From the NCBI RefSeq assembly GCF_029267515.1, contig NZ_JAJUIS010000006.1, positions 1 through 64,000 on the forward strand: DNA of 64,000 nt. The letters are read 5' to 3'. Positions 42,367 to 51,154 of this stretch are shown in pieces. Below the pieces are notes generated by a model. It searched no databases. It saw nothing but the letters and a program-made list of their open reading frames with translations, and was not told the DNA's origin. This DNA is from Seleniivibrio woodruffii (GTDB lineage Bacteria; Chrysiogenota; Deferribacteres; Deferribacterales; Geovibrionaceae). Positions within the stretch are counted from its first letter, which is position 1, and every line of letters starts with the position of its first letter. A program made the translations under genes and the position numbers.

Positions 42367-42694
42367 ATTTCTTCCTTTCGCGCATAAAATAAAATATTAA
42401 AAATAAAATGGTGCTATTAATATGCGCTGATTTTTTCCGGTTTATTACCGGAACGAAATATGGACAAAACAGCAGGCGCGGCAAAATTTGCCGTGTTGTG
42501 CGGCTTTGCATAGAACGTACGCTTCGAATAAATTTGCGTTTGCGGTAATAAACTCATGATTCCTCAATGCGCGCAGGATGTATATGCGCACATAAATAAA
42601 TATACTACTATCAATACCTGATTTCTATGGATATTCAAGAATTAAATTCGCAAAATTAGATTTTTAACTAAAATTTATTGTTTTAAAAGGGCAT
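42367..42694. other. Structured intergenic region upstream of the DUF134 gene
   Basis: No coding frame is supported. It contains a 7-bp hairpin TTCCGGT/ACCGGAA (42435-42453), a dyad CGGCAAA-A-TTTGCCG (42479-42493) and TGCGC/GCGCA repeats near 42575-42595. These may be operators or a small RNA; nothing firmer can be said. It includes the promoter of the DUF134 gene. Confidence 0.45.
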
Positions 42695-42724
42695 AAAAAA
42701 AGGGCAGGTGTGAAAACCTGCCCT
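42695..42724 (-). terminator. Rho-independent terminator after porin gene
   Basis: On the minus strand a 9-bp stem AGGGCAGGT/ACCTGCCCT with a 6-base loop is followed by seven T. It starts 21 bases after the porin stop codon. Confidence 0.92.
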
Positions 42725-42745
42725 TCTTATGGAACCTACAGGGGA

Positions 42746-44632
42746 TTAATATCTGTAAGTGAAGGAAGCGTATACTTTCTCAACTTTGTCAGCTACTGCT
42801 GTCATAGTGTTCATAGCAGTTGCATCTTCAATTTTTACAGGTGCTCCAAGGTAGCTGCCTGAGTTGGTGTAGTCATAGTCAAAATACTGATAGCCGATTG
42901 TAGCGAACAGTTTGTCGCCGACGATAGGCTGGTGATAGTAGAGTTCATAAACATCACCGCGAACAGCGAGTTTAGAACCTACAAGGTCGTCCTCTGCGCC
43001 TGTCATTGCAACCCAGTATTTAGAACCGTGGTTGTATTCGAAGCCGAGTTTACCGCCTGTTACAGGAAGTTCAGGAGTTGAGAAACCTACCCAGTAGCTC
43101 TGACCGTTTTTGCTGCTGTCAGAACCAAGAAGGGTATCTTGTCCCATAAACTGATACATTGCGCTGTTTGATGTATTGCCGTTCGGGTGAGATTTGCTCA
43201 TAGAGTATGATGCGAACCAGTCAAATCCGAAGTTTTTACCCTGTGCAAGGAAAGAGTGCCATTCCATGTCACCAAGGTCAGCAGTTGCCTCAGTTCTTGA
43301 TGATGAGCCTAAAGTGTTCATATCAAATGTGTATGCGTCATAGTCACCATCAAGATCATAGTCTGAACCTGTGATGCTGTAAGGCATAACAACTGAACCT
43401 GTAAAGCCGTCTGTTACACCGAATCCTCTGGCATAGTTGTACCAGAATTTGTAGGTTTCATCGTCATAAAACTTAACGATTGTTCCGAAGAACTCAACGT
43501 CGTCAACAGAAGGTGTTGCGATAAGACCGTTGTTTGCGCTTGTGGCGTTGCTTGAACCCCAGCCGGATTCATAGCCTTTTCCATAGCAGAACTTGATGAA
43601 AGAACCGGGGAGTGCTTCAATAACGTTTTCAAAATCGAATTGAAGTGATCCGCCGTCGAACTGCCACTGGATTATGTGTGCAAGGGGAGAACCGCCCTGT
43701 GTAGCATTGTTGCGAAGCTCTTCGCCGGGACCGTAGTCGGAAGGTCTTCTACCGAAAGAGAAGTGATAGGGAATGGGACCCATATCATTTTTATACACGA
43801 AGTATGCTCTTTCAACGTGAAGTTTGTCGTCTGTGGGAACTGCCGCAGCGTTGCCGTCCATGTACATGGAGTTATATCCGCCGTTGAACCAGCGTGCGTC
43901 AGTTGCATCGCCCCAAGTTTTGTACATCACAAGACGACCGGTGAAAGTAAGGTTTTCATTAACAGCGCTGTTCAGACGAATGCGCAGTTTGTTAGTGAAA
44001 ATAGTGTCGTTGTTTGTGTCGTATTTGCGGGGTTTAATAGAGTTGAACATGAGCATCATCATGTCATATTCACTTGCTCCGCCTAAATTGGCGTCAGGAG
44101 TTGTTGTGATGACATTATCTGCAAGCATTATCGGCATCATTTGCAGCATTGCCTGGCTGACTGCGCCCACTTGCTGTTCTGCTGTCATTGCGTTCCATGT
44201 AGCTTCACCGACCATTTGGCTCATCATTCCCTGAATCATAGGGTCAGCAGCTACCGTTTGCATAAGGTCTGCAAATTCAGCAGATGAACCGTATGCTTGT
44301 TCCCATGCATCGTTGATGCCATCGGGCATAGCTGTGTCGTTCACGCCAATAAGCGTTCCGTTAAGCCACATTCCCATCATGTCGTTGGCAAAAGCGGGAA
44401 GTGCTCTCATGTCTTCATACTGGATGCTGTCAACTCTTGTTCTGAGTTCTATGCCGAGATCAACTTTATCTTTGATTCGGTGAACTTCGTTTTTGTCAAC
44501 ACGCTGAGACATCGTGTTGATCTGGTTTTGAAGATCTGAAATCTGGCCTTTCAGTTCTTCAAGGGTGACATCCGCTGCATAGGCAGAAGCAGCAAACATC
44601 GTAAGGAGAATAAATGACAATACTTTCCTCAT
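42746..44632 (-). CDS. DUF3373-type outer-membrane porin
   Basis: The 628-residue protein has a cleavable signal peptide (SAYAA), then a short coiled coil (LEELKGQISDLQNQINTMSQRVDKNEVHRIKDKVDLGIELRTRVDS) like the periplasmic stalk of OprB/TmpA-type porins. An acidic, methionine-rich insertion follows (residues about 80-170), then a long beta-barrel pattern ending in the outer-membrane motif KVYASFTYRY with terminal aromatic residue. DUF3373 proteins are predicted porins in Deferribacterota and Campylobacterota. Strongly biased codons suggest abundant expression. The transported solute is unknown. It lies between the psr operon and a TorD-like gene. Confidence 0.85.
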   Translation of the reverse strand: MRKVLSFILLTMFAASAYAADVTLEELKGQISDLQNQINTMSQRVDKNEVHRIKDKVDLGIELRTRVDSIQYEDMRALPAFANDMMGMWLNGTLIGVNDTAMPDGINDAWEQAYGSSAEFADLMQTVAADPMIQGMMSQMVGEATWNAMTAEQQVGAVSQAMLQMMPIMLADNVITTTPDANLGGASEYDMMMLMFNSIKPRKYDTNNDTIFTNKLRIRLNSAVNENLTFTGRLVMYKTWGDATDARWFNGGYNSMYMDGNAAAVPTDDKLHVERAYFVYKNDMGPIPYHFSFGRRPSDYGPGEELRNNATQGGSPLAHIIQWQFDGGSLQFDFENVIEALPGSFIKFCYGKGYESGWGSSNATSANNGLIATPSVDDVEFFGTIVKFYDDETYKFWYNYARGFGVTDGFTGSVVMPYSITGSDYDLDGDYDAYTFDMNTLGSSSRTEATADLGDMEWHSFLAQGKNFGFDWFASYSMSKSHPNGNTSNSAMYQFMGQDTLLGSDSSKNGQSYWVGFSTPELPVTGGKLGFEYNHGSKYWVAMTGAEDDLVGSKLAVRGDVYELYYHQPIVGDKLFATIGYQYFDYDYTNSGSYLGAPVKIEDATAMNTMTAVADKVEKVYASFTYRY

Positions 44633-44639
44633 ACAATAC

Positions 44640-44861
44640 TCCCTATAGTATTACGAACGGCTTGTATGTAACCGCTCTATGTAAAAGGGCATACAAGATT
44701 TACCCTTTTAGTTACCTTTGAAAAGTTCCGGGACTGCTTCGCTTTCTTCAGCCATAAAATGAATGGCTGACTCATTCAGCCTTCGGCTGGTGGTCGCAGA
44801 GACAATAAGGTTCTGTCTTTGCAAACCCTGAAAGGGTGAAACAATCTCATGATAGGGGAAT
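44640..44861. other. Hairpin-rich spacer between TorD-like and porin genes
   Basis: Several short hairpins follow the TorD-like stop codon: ACCCT/AGGGT near 44830, CAGCC/GGCTG near 44778-44790, and a perfect 8-bp TCAGCCAT/ATGGCTGA at 44748-44770. TAAAAGGG/CCCTTTTA occurs near 44683-44710. None has a strong T-run. The spacer must hold the porin promoter and leader. No coding sequence is supported. Confidence 0.45.
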
Positions 44862-45554
44862 TTACTCTCCGTCGGAGAGCACATCCTCCAGAATCGTGTC
44901 GATATCCTTTATAAAACTGTCGAGCAATACGGCTGCTGCTGCGTAAAAGGGCATTTCATTTCTTTGCTGCACCAGCTTTGCGAACTCGTCCGTGATAACG
45001 GCGCCGTAAGTATCCGTTAGTCTGTAAAGGTTCTGGAGTGTCGCGTACCATGTTTCAATATTTTCAGGCTGAGCAAGCCTGCCGAAGAGCGCCGAGAGGA
45101 ACTCCAGTACAATATAGATATTATCCTCAAGGTCGGGTGTCTCCGTGTCGAGAACAAATCCTTCGGTTGCCATCCACTCTCTGATTTTGAAAGTGCTTTC
45201 TCCGTAAAGGGTTTTGTTTTCTTCTGTGTAGTATGAGATATAGGGAACAACTTTGCTCCCTTTGAAGTCCTGTTTGAAAAGTTTGATGAAGTCGCTCTGC
45301 ATCTCTGTCTGATCGTATAGTGCGGGAAAATCCGACGTGTATTCATTAAGAAAGTCGCCGAAAGCCTCCCAGTTGTCTCTCAGAAGGTCGTAAACGTTGT
45401 CGTCCGGATAGCGGAAGAGCAGCGACAGGAACATTGATGAGTTTGCAAGAGCTGTGAAAGGTGCTGTGTCGAGATCGGCGTCTTTAAGCTGGTTTTTCGA
45501 CGCTTCAAAATCGCCGTTTTTAATATTCTCTTTAAAATCCGTATATATGGACAT
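44862..45554 (-). CDS. TorD-like molybdoenzyme chaperone
   Basis: This protein of about 230 residues is nearly all alpha-helical and resembles the TorD/DmsD/NarJ chaperones: ALANSSMFLSLLFRYPDDNVYDLLRDNWEAFGDFL, FIKLFKQDFKGSKVVPYISYYTEENKTLYGESTFKIREWMATEGF, DNIYIVLEFLSALFGRLAQPE. These proteins bind the Tat signal of the catalytic subunit and help insert the molybdenum cofactor. The nearby PsrA-like enzyme is the likely client. Start 45554 (MSIYTDF) is preferred; a longer frame adds a basic stretch without family support. Confidence 0.85.
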   Translation of the reverse strand: MSIYTDFKENIKNGDFEASKNQLKDADLDTAPFTALANSSMFLSLLFRYPDDNVYDLLRDNWEAFGDFLNEYTSDFPALYDQTEMQSDFIKLFKQDFKGSKVVPYISYYTEENKTLYGESTFKIREWMATEGFVLDTETPDLEDNIYIVLEFLSALFGRLAQPENIETWYATLQNLYRLTDTYGAVITDEFAKLVQQRNEMPFYAAAAVLLDSFIKDIDTILEDVLSDGE

Positions 45555-45926
45555 ACAAATAAACCTTTTTATCGAGAGTTCTTTAGACAAGTGTTTCTGT
45601 CTTTGTAATTCTATTGGCATTTTTTATATTTGTAAAGCCAAATATATATATTTTCTGCATACTTGCATACTCTGATATGGAGATATAGGGTTATTTTCAT
45701 GCTTTAAAAATCCTATATGTTTCTGGGAGTTGACATATCTAAAACAGTCAAAATCAGACTGATTTCTAAATTTTTTATGAAGAATAATCTGCGTACATTT
45801 GTAATAAAAATGTAGAATATTCTACTTTACTCTCCTTGTGTTTTGATAAGTATCTGACATCAGTAGTTTTATTTTTACGGCATAAAGGTTGCTTCGTTAA
45901 GCCCTGTAAAATGTTACGGAGGAATT
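45555..45926 (+). promoter_or_regulatory. Divergent control region with sigma-54 promoter and upstream dyads
   Basis: A close match to the -24/-12 consensus lies at 45878-45893: CGGCAT-N5-TTGCT, with GG and GC at the required spacing. Predicted transcription would start near 45904, leaving a 23-base leader with GGAGG before the DUF2318 start. Upstream dyads could bind an activator: AAATCAG-A-CTGATTT (45751-45765) and the perfect palindrome GTAGAATATTCTAC (45812-45825). The TorD-like gene promoter must also lie here, on the other strand. No gene is present. Confidence 0.68.
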
Positions 45927-46364
45927 ATGCGTAAATATATTTTTGTACTTTCTGTTCTTCTTTTGGCTTTCGCTCTGTCTGCCTGCGGTTCAGGAGGTAA
46001 ATACAAGGAGCTTAAAGCCGTGAACGGGGTTGTAACGATTTCAGAATCCGATGTGAGCGATACGGAGGCTCATTATTTCTACACTGTTGTGGACGGAAAG
46101 GAGATAAAGTTCTTTCTCATCCGGGCAGGGGACGGGGTTGTCCGTGCGGCTTTTGACGCTTGCGACGTTTGCTATCCTGAAAAGAAAGGGTACAGACAGG
46201 AAGGCAGCGTAATGGTATGCAACAACTGCGGGCAGAAGTTTGACACAAGCAGGATAAACGAGGTTAAAGGCGGCTGCAATCCTTCGCCTCTGCAAAGGGT
46301 CAGTGATGGAAAACAGATAACTGTCAGGGTTGAAGATATCCGCTCCGGCGGCATGTACTTCTAG
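45927..46364 (+). CDS. DUF2318 metal-binding lipoprotein
   Basis: The 145-residue protein has a lipoprotein signal (FALSAC20) and the DUF2318 cysteine pattern: FDACDVCYPEKKGYRQEGSVMVCNNCGQKF with C79, C82, C98 and C101, then KGGCNPSPL with C117. DUF2318 proteins occur with iron-uptake systems of the FtrABCD/P19 type, where they are thought to bind a metal or take part in redox steps. Here it is the first gene of an operon with an ABC transporter and two-component system, immediately behind a predicted sigma-54 promoter. Function is inferred from family context. Confidence 0.86.
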   Translation: MRKYIFVLSVLLLAFALSACGSGGKYKELKAVNGVVTISESDVSDTEAHYFYTVVDGKEIKFFLIRAGDGVVRAAFDACDVCYPEKKGYRQEGSVMVCNNCGQKFDTSRINEVKGGCNPSPLQRVSDGKQITVRVEDIRSGGMYF

Positions 46365-46372
46365 GGTGCCGT

Positions 46373-47536
46373 ATGAACATATTCACGCTGCCTTTCAGAA
46401 ATCTCAGACGGAAACTGCTGCGCACAGGAATACTTGTGGCGGTCTTTACGCTGGGGATACTTTCCGTGGTGCTTCTGTATAACGTTTCCCGCACTATCGG
46501 GCACTCTCTTGAGGAGAAGATGACGGCATTCGGCGCGAATGTGGTCATATATCCGAAAACGGAATCGCTGAAGATAAGCTACGGCGGTTTTTCTATGGGT
46601 AATCTCGCCTATCAGGTGAAGTATCTGCCGGAGAAAGAGACTGTAAATGCTATCTACAGTATTGAACTGAACAAGAATATAAGCACAGTGGCGCCTAAGC
46701 TGCTGGAACTTATACACTACAAAGACAAACCCGTAGCCGTAATAGGCGTGATTTTTGCGCAGGAGATGCGCATCAAAAGTTATTGGTCGGTCATTGGGGG
46801 CAAGCCTGGAAAGGCTGACGGAGTGATCGCAGGAAGCAGGGCAGCGGAACATCTGGGACTGAAAACGGGTGAGATTATCCCTATCGGTGATAAAAAGTTC
46901 GTTGTTTCAGGTGTTCTTAAACCCACTGGTACAGAGGACGACAACAGCATATTTGCAGACCTCCACAGTCTTCAGACGGCGGTAAATAAGCCCAACCTGA
47001 TAAATTATGCGGACGTTGCCGCCCTTTGTGCCGGCTGTCCCATTGAGGATATAGTTCACCAAATATCGAAAAAACTGCCCGATACCGAGATAAACGCCAT
47101 GCAGAATATAGTCAAACAGCGTATGGCTACCATCCAGACCGTTCAACACCTTGTACTTGGGCTTGGAGGAGTGATACTCCTTACAGCTTGCTTCATGCTG
47201 TCCATGTTCATGCTTGCTTCCGTAAATGAGCGGAAGAACGAGATAGGTATATTGCGGGCTCTTGGTTATTCAGGCAGTAAGATATTCATAATATTCAGCT
47301 TCGAATCGCTTATAATCGGTGCTTTGTCCGGCATACTCGGTTATGCAGGCGGATATCTTGGCAGCGGAGAACTGCTGAAAATACTTTCGCTGGGCGAAAA
47401 TGCACATATCACGTTCAACTGGCTGCATCTGCTCATAACTGTTGCTGCGGTTTCCGTGCTTTCCGTATGTGCGTCTGCGTTTCCCGCTCTAAAGGCGGCA
47501 CAGATGCGCCCCACAGATGCGTTCAGCAGAATATAG
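46373..47536 (+). CDS. MacB/FtsX-type ABC transporter permease
   Basis: The 387-residue membrane protein has one N-terminal helix (GILVAVFTLGILSVVLLYNVSRTIG), a periplasmic domain of about 200 residues and three C-terminal helices (LVLGLGGVILLTACFMLSMFMLASVNERKNEIGILRALGYSGSKIFIIFSFESLIIGALSGILGYAGGYLG and the end). NERKNEIGILRALG is the FtsX/MacB coupling motif. Such transporters often act as mechanotransmitters or export envelope substrates. With the DUF2318 protein it resembles the ABC part of Campylobacter-type P19 iron loci. It starts eight bases after the DUF2318 stop. Confidence 0.9.
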   Translation: MNIFTLPFRNLRRKLLRTGILVAVFTLGILSVVLLYNVSRTIGHSLEEKMTAFGANVVIYPKTESLKISYGGFSMGNLAYQVKYLPEKETVNAIYSIELNKNISTVAPKLLELIHYKDKPVAVIGVIFAQEMRIKSYWSVIGGKPGKADGVIAGSRAAEHLGLKTGEIIPIGDKKFVVSGVLKPTGTEDDNSIFADLHSLQTAVNKPNLINYADVAALCAGCPIEDIVHQISKKLPDTEINAMQNIVKQRMATIQTVQHLVLGLGGVILLTACFMLSMFMLASVNERKNEIGILRALGYSGSKIFIIFSFESLIIGALSGILGYAGGYLGSGELLKILSLGENAHITFNWLHLLITVAAVSVLSVCASAFPALKAAQMRPTDAFSRI

Positions 47537-47544
47537 GTGAAAAA

Positions 47545-48228
47545 ATGCTTAATCTGAAAGACATACATAAAACATACACAGCAGACGGCGTTTCTTCTGA
47601 GGTGCTGAAAGGCGTCAGTATAGACGTTTCCGAAGGCGAATTTGTCAGCATAGTCGGCAAGTCAGGCTCCGGCAAAAGCACGATGATGAACATCATGTCC
47701 ACCCTTCTGGAGCCGGACAGCGGGAGCATATTTTTTAAAGGCAGGGAACTTACGCAGGCTTCCTCCGCCGAAATAAACAGCGTGCGCCGCAACGATATAT
47801 CAGTTATATTTCAGGCGTATCACCTGTTCCCTTATCTCACAGCGGCGGAGAATGTGCTTCTGCCATTTATGCAGGGTTTTGCCCCCATAGGAAAGGCTCT
47901 GAGGGAAGAGGCTTTTGAGGTGCTTTCACGCGTGGGCCTCAGCGGCAAAGAGAACCGTCTGCCGGTCAAACTTTCCGGCGGTGAACAGCAGCGTGTGGCG
48001 ATAGCGCGGGCGCTTATCAAGAAACCTTCCGTGCTGTTTGCGGACGAACCTACCGGAAGTCTTGATAGCAAAACAGGAAATGCTATAATAGATTTACTGA
48101 GGGAACTGAATGCGGCGGGGCTTGCGGTGGTGATGGTTACGCACTCGCCGGAATACGCCAAAGCGGGACACACAATAGTCAGCATGGAGGACGGTCTGGT
48201 AAGTGGAATCGAAAAGAACGCCGGATAA
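47545..48228 (+). CDS. ABC transporter ATP-binding protein (LolD/MacB type)
   Basis: The 227-residue ATPase partners the permease upstream. Motifs: Walker A (GKSGSGKSTMMN), Q-loop (VIFQAYHLFPYLTAAENV), signature (LSGGEQQRVAIARAL), Walker B (SVLFADEPTGSLDSKTG) and H-loop (VMVTHSPEYA). Start 47545 is chosen because AGGTGA precedes it and MLNLKDIHKTYTADG is the normal beginning; longer frames run into the permease gene. Its last bases overlap the kinase start codon. Confidence 0.94.
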   Translation: MLNLKDIHKTYTADGVSSEVLKGVSIDVSEGEFVSIVGKSGSGKSTMMNIMSTLLEPDSGSIFFKGRELTQASSAEINSVRRNDISVIFQAYHLFPYLTAAENVLLPFMQGFAPIGKALREEAFEVLSRVGLSGKENRLPVKLSGGEQQRVAIARALIKKPSVLFADEPTGSLDSKTGNAIIDLLRELNAAGLAVVMVTHSPEYAKAGHTIVSMEDGLVSGIEKNAG

Positions 48229-49270
48229 AGACACACTGCTATCAATCGGCATTATTGTCCTGTCCACCGCTGTTGTGACATACTTTCACTACAGCGTTCC
48301 GGGGCATTTCAATGCCGTGCATCTGGCGCATTACTATATATTTTATATAATCGTAATATACGCCGCCTTTAAATTCGGTTTTAAAGGCGGTGTTATAGTT
48401 GCCGCCGTAATGACGGTGATATACAGTCCGAATGCTTATATAGGTGTGCTCAGCGGACATTTCGGTCATCATCATGTGCCGTCTCTTGTGGAGATATCCA
48501 TGATATATGCCGTGGGGATAGTTTCCGGCTATTTCTCAGGCAAGCTGAAAGACGAAAAGCGCAAGGTTGAAAAGATGTCGGCTGAAAAGCTGCTGCTTGA
48601 GAAAAAAATGGCGCACGACGACAGACTGCGTTCGCTGGGACAGCTAAGTGCCGGTATAGCCCATGAGATACGCAACCCTCTTGCGGCGATAAAATCCGGC
48701 ATAGCAATGATAAAAAGCGGAAAGAACGACCCTATGATAACTGATATCCTCGAATCGGAGATAGAACGTCTGAACAGCTTTGTGGACAGATTTCTGCAAT
48801 ACGCCCGTTTCGGCAACAATGACCCGTGCGATATCCCCGTGGGTTCATTTCTTATGGAGATAGCTGAGCTTTCAAAACTCACAGCGTCCCGCAGGGATGT
48901 GGAGGTCAGGGTTGAAAATACGCTTCCGCAGGGATTTACTGTCTTCGGCGACAAGAACTCATTGAAACAGGCGGTGCTAAATCTGGTTCTGAACGGTATC
49001 GATGCAGTTGAGGGAGTGCCGGAGGGCAGGGTTACTCTCTGCGCAGGGCACGAAAACGGAAGGACTTACTTTTCCGTTGCGGACAACGGGCACGGTATGG
49101 ATAATACTGACAGGATTTTTGAGCCTTTTTACACCACAAAGGACGACGGAACGGGACTTGGGCTGCCGATAGCCGGAAAGATAGCTCTGGCGCACGGCGG
49201 AGAGATCAGCGTTAAGTCGGGAAAAGACGGCACGGTGTTTACAATGTATATACAGGACAGGCAAAAATGA
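48203..49270 (+). CDS. Membrane histidine kinase with His-rich sensor region
   Basis: This 355-residue kinase has about three membrane helices in the first 110 residues. Eight histidines lie in or between them: H29, H35, H40, H43, H86 and H89-H91. A coiled linker is followed by the phospho-acceptor site QLSAGIAHEIRNPLAAI (H154) and an ATPase domain with N, G1 and G2 boxes (LNLVLNGIDAVEG, VADNGHGM, DGTGLGLPIAGKIA). The His clusters suggest metal or heme sensing, an inference. Start is GTG overlapping the ATPase gene by 26 bases. It overlaps the response-regulator gene by four bases, so the two form a pair. Confidence 0.9.
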   Translation: MESKRTPDKDTLLSIGIIVLSTAVVTYFHYSVPGHFNAVHLAHYYIFYIIVIYAAFKFGFKGGVIVAAVMTVIYSPNAYIGVLSGHFGHHHVPSLVEISMIYAVGIVSGYFSGKLKDEKRKVEKMSAEKLLLEKKMAHDDRLRSLGQLSAGIAHEIRNPLAAIKSGIAMIKSGKNDPMITDILESEIERLNSFVDRFLQYARFGNNDPCDIPVGSFLMEIAELSKLTASRRDVEVRVENTLPQGFTVFGDKNSLKQAVLNLVLNGIDAVEGVPEGRVTLCAGHENGRTYFSVADNGHGMDNTDRIFEPFYTTKDDGTGLGLPIAGKIALAHGGEISVKSGKDGTVFTMYIQDRQK

Positions 49271-50592
49271 GCGTTTTAATAATAGAGGACAACGTTTCTC
49301 TGGCTACGCTGGTTTCAATGTTCCTCACAGGGGAGGGCATAGCGAACGATGTAGTGCACAACGGATTCGAAGGTTTATCCAAACTTTCTGAACAGCGCTA
49401 CGACGTTCTGGTGACGGATATCCGCCTGCCAAAAATTTCCGGCATGGAAATATTCGAGAAATCGAAACAGCTTTACCCTGACATGCCTGTGATTATAATG
49501 ACCGCCTTCGGAAATATTCCCGATGCTGTCGCCGCCATGCGCAGCGGCGCATATGACTACATAACGAAACCTTTCGAGAATGAAGATCTTCTCAATACTA
49601 TCAGAAAAGCCATAGAGGTCAGCAGTATCCGCAGGGAAAACAGCAGGCTGAAACAATACATGAGAGAATCGAACATGCCCAGAATGGCGGGCAGCAGCCC
49701 GGCTTTCAGGGCTATGCTTAAACTTGCCGAAACCGTAGCCCCCACTGATGCTCCGGTGCTTGTGCTGGGGGAGAGCGGAACCGGAAAAGAGCTTGCCGCG
49801 AGGTATATTCACGCAAAAAGCAGCCGATCCGACAAACAGTTTGTCGCGGTAAACTGTGCGGCTATACCGGAACAGCTCTTTGAAAGCGAACTTTTCGGAC
49901 ACAGGAAAGGCTCGTTTACAGGTGCGGAAAGGGATTATAAAGGAAAAATAGCCGAGGCTGAGGGCGGAACCCTTTTTCTGGACGAGATAGGTGAAATGCC
50001 TCCAAGTGTGCAGGTGAAACTTCTGCGTTTTTTACAGGAGTCTGAAATTCAGCCTGTTGGTTCGGCTCTGCCTGTAAAGATAGATACAAGGGTTGTCGCC
50101 GCTACAAATAAAGACCTTAAAGAGATGAGTGAAACAGGCAGTTTCCGCGAAGATCTGTTTTACAGGCTGAACGTGTTTCCTGTCGAGGTGCCGCCGCTGG
50201 CACAGCGCAGGGAGGATATCAGCGAGCTGGTGGAACTTTTTTCCAGAAAATACGGTTCAAAAGTTACTTTCTCAAAAGAGGCGGTGGCTAAGCTGGCAAA
50301 TGCCCGCTGGAAGGGCAACATACGCGAGCTGGAAAATACTGTCTACCGTCTCTGCATACTGAAAGGGCAGGGAGAGGTTGCGGAAAACGACATAAAGGCG
50401 GATAATGCCGATATCGTCTCCTGTATGAATATGCACCTGCCGGAAGACGGGCTTGACCTTGAAGAGATGGAGAAGACCATCATATCCCGTGCGCTGGCGA
50501 AATTCGGCGGCAACAAGAGCCGTACGGCAAAGTATCTGAATATTCCTCGCCATGTGCTCCTTTACCGGCTGGAAAAATACGGAATGGAATGA
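49267..50592 (+). CDS. NtrC-family sigma-54-dependent response regulator
   Basis: The 441-residue protein has a receiver domain with phospho-acceptor D51 (VTDIRLPKISGMEIF), an AAA+ domain and a C-terminal Fis-type helix-turn-helix (GNKSRTAKYLNIPRHVLLYRLEKYG). The AAA+ domain contains GESGTGKELAARYIH, the sigma-54-contact loop GSFTGA in HRKGSFTGAERD, GGTLFLDEIGEMP and FREDLFYRLNVFPVEVPPL. The loop has serine where alanine is most usual. It is expected to activate sigma-54 promoters, and the predicted one at 45878-45893 upstream of its own operon is the best candidate target. Confidence 0.95.
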   Translation: MSVLIIEDNVSLATLVSMFLTGEGIANDVVHNGFEGLSKLSEQRYDVLVTDIRLPKISGMEIFEKSKQLYPDMPVIIMTAFGNIPDAVAAMRSGAYDYITKPFENEDLLNTIRKAIEVSSIRRENSRLKQYMRESNMPRMAGSSPAFRAMLKLAETVAPTDAPVLVLGESGTGKELAARYIHAKSSRSDKQFVAVNCAAIPEQLFESELFGHRKGSFTGAERDYKGKIAEAEGGTLFLDEIGEMPPSVQVKLLRFLQESEIQPVGSALPVKIDTRVVAATNKDLKEMSETGSFREDLFYRLNVFPVEVPPLAQRREDISELVELFSRKYGSKVTFSKEAVAKLANARWKGNIRELENTVYRLCILKGQGEVAENDIKADNADIVSCMNMHLPEDGLDLEEMEKTIISRALAKFGGNKSRTAKYLNIPRHVLLYRLEKYGME

Positions 50593-50599
50593 GGATTTA

Positions 50600-51121
50600 A
50601 TGAGTTATATCGAAGAAACGGCAAACCATGACGAAAAAATAGTATATACCTGCGGAGTAAAGATTTTTCCGCTTCTGCCGCCGATGTTGTTCGGTGCGTT
50701 TCTGGCTCTGGTCGCTTTCAGCGGAATGACTGCCGGCGCATCATCAGGACTTGCCTATCGCGGTATATATACTCTGGTTCTGCTGGCAGGTCTTTATCCG
50801 TTCTTTTTTGCTTTCATGCACATAAAAAATACTGAAATAGGGTTTACTGACAAACGGTTTGTTGTTACACGCGGCATACTTAGACGGAGCGTTGTTCAGC
50901 TTAATACGCGTGATGTAAATCTTATAATAGCGGGTAAAGGCGTTATGGGCAGATTATTCAACTACGGTACTATCGCGGTTTTTTCATCAGGCAGTCTGCT
51001 TGCTGTTGTTAAAGGCGTGGGCAGTCCCGACGAACTGCTTGCAAAGTTGCATAAATATCAGGATTTTGTCGAGAGCGAAGAGAAAGAGAGCCATATCCTT
51101 TTGAACTGTCTCCCTCTTTAG
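50600..51121 (+). CDS. PH-domain (bPH2) membrane protein
   Basis: The protein of about 173 residues has two membrane segments (FPLLPPMLFGAFLALVAFSG and IYTLVLLAGLYPFFFAFMHI) followed by a small domain typical of bacterial PH domain 2 (DUF304/YdbS-like): NTEIGFTDKRFVVTRGILRRSVVQLNTRDVNLIIAGKGVMGRLFNYGTIAVFSSG. Its role is unknown. Start 50600 has GAGG at good spacing, eight bases after the regulator stop, so it may be the last gene of the sigma-54-controlled operon. Confidence 0.85.
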   Translation: MSYIEETANHDEKIVYTCGVKIFPLLPPMLFGAFLALVAFSGMTAGASSGLAYRGIYTLVLLAGLYPFFFAFMHIKNTEIGFTDKRFVVTRGILRRSVVQLNTRDVNLIIAGKGVMGRLFNYGTIAVFSSGSLLAVVKGVGSPDELLAKLHKYQDFVESEEKESHILLNCLPL

Positions 51122-51122
51122 T

Positions 51123-51148
51123 AAAAAAAGGCGCCCGAAAGCGCCCTT
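51123..51148 (-). terminator. Terminator between PH-domain and hemerythrin-like genes
   Basis: On the minus strand AAGGGCGC pairs with GCGCCTTT (one G-U pair) around a six-base loop and is followed by T-rich sequence. It lies just after the hemerythrin-like stop codon and two bases beyond the convergent PH gene. Confidence 0.7.
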
Positions 51149-51154
51149 GGCTAA

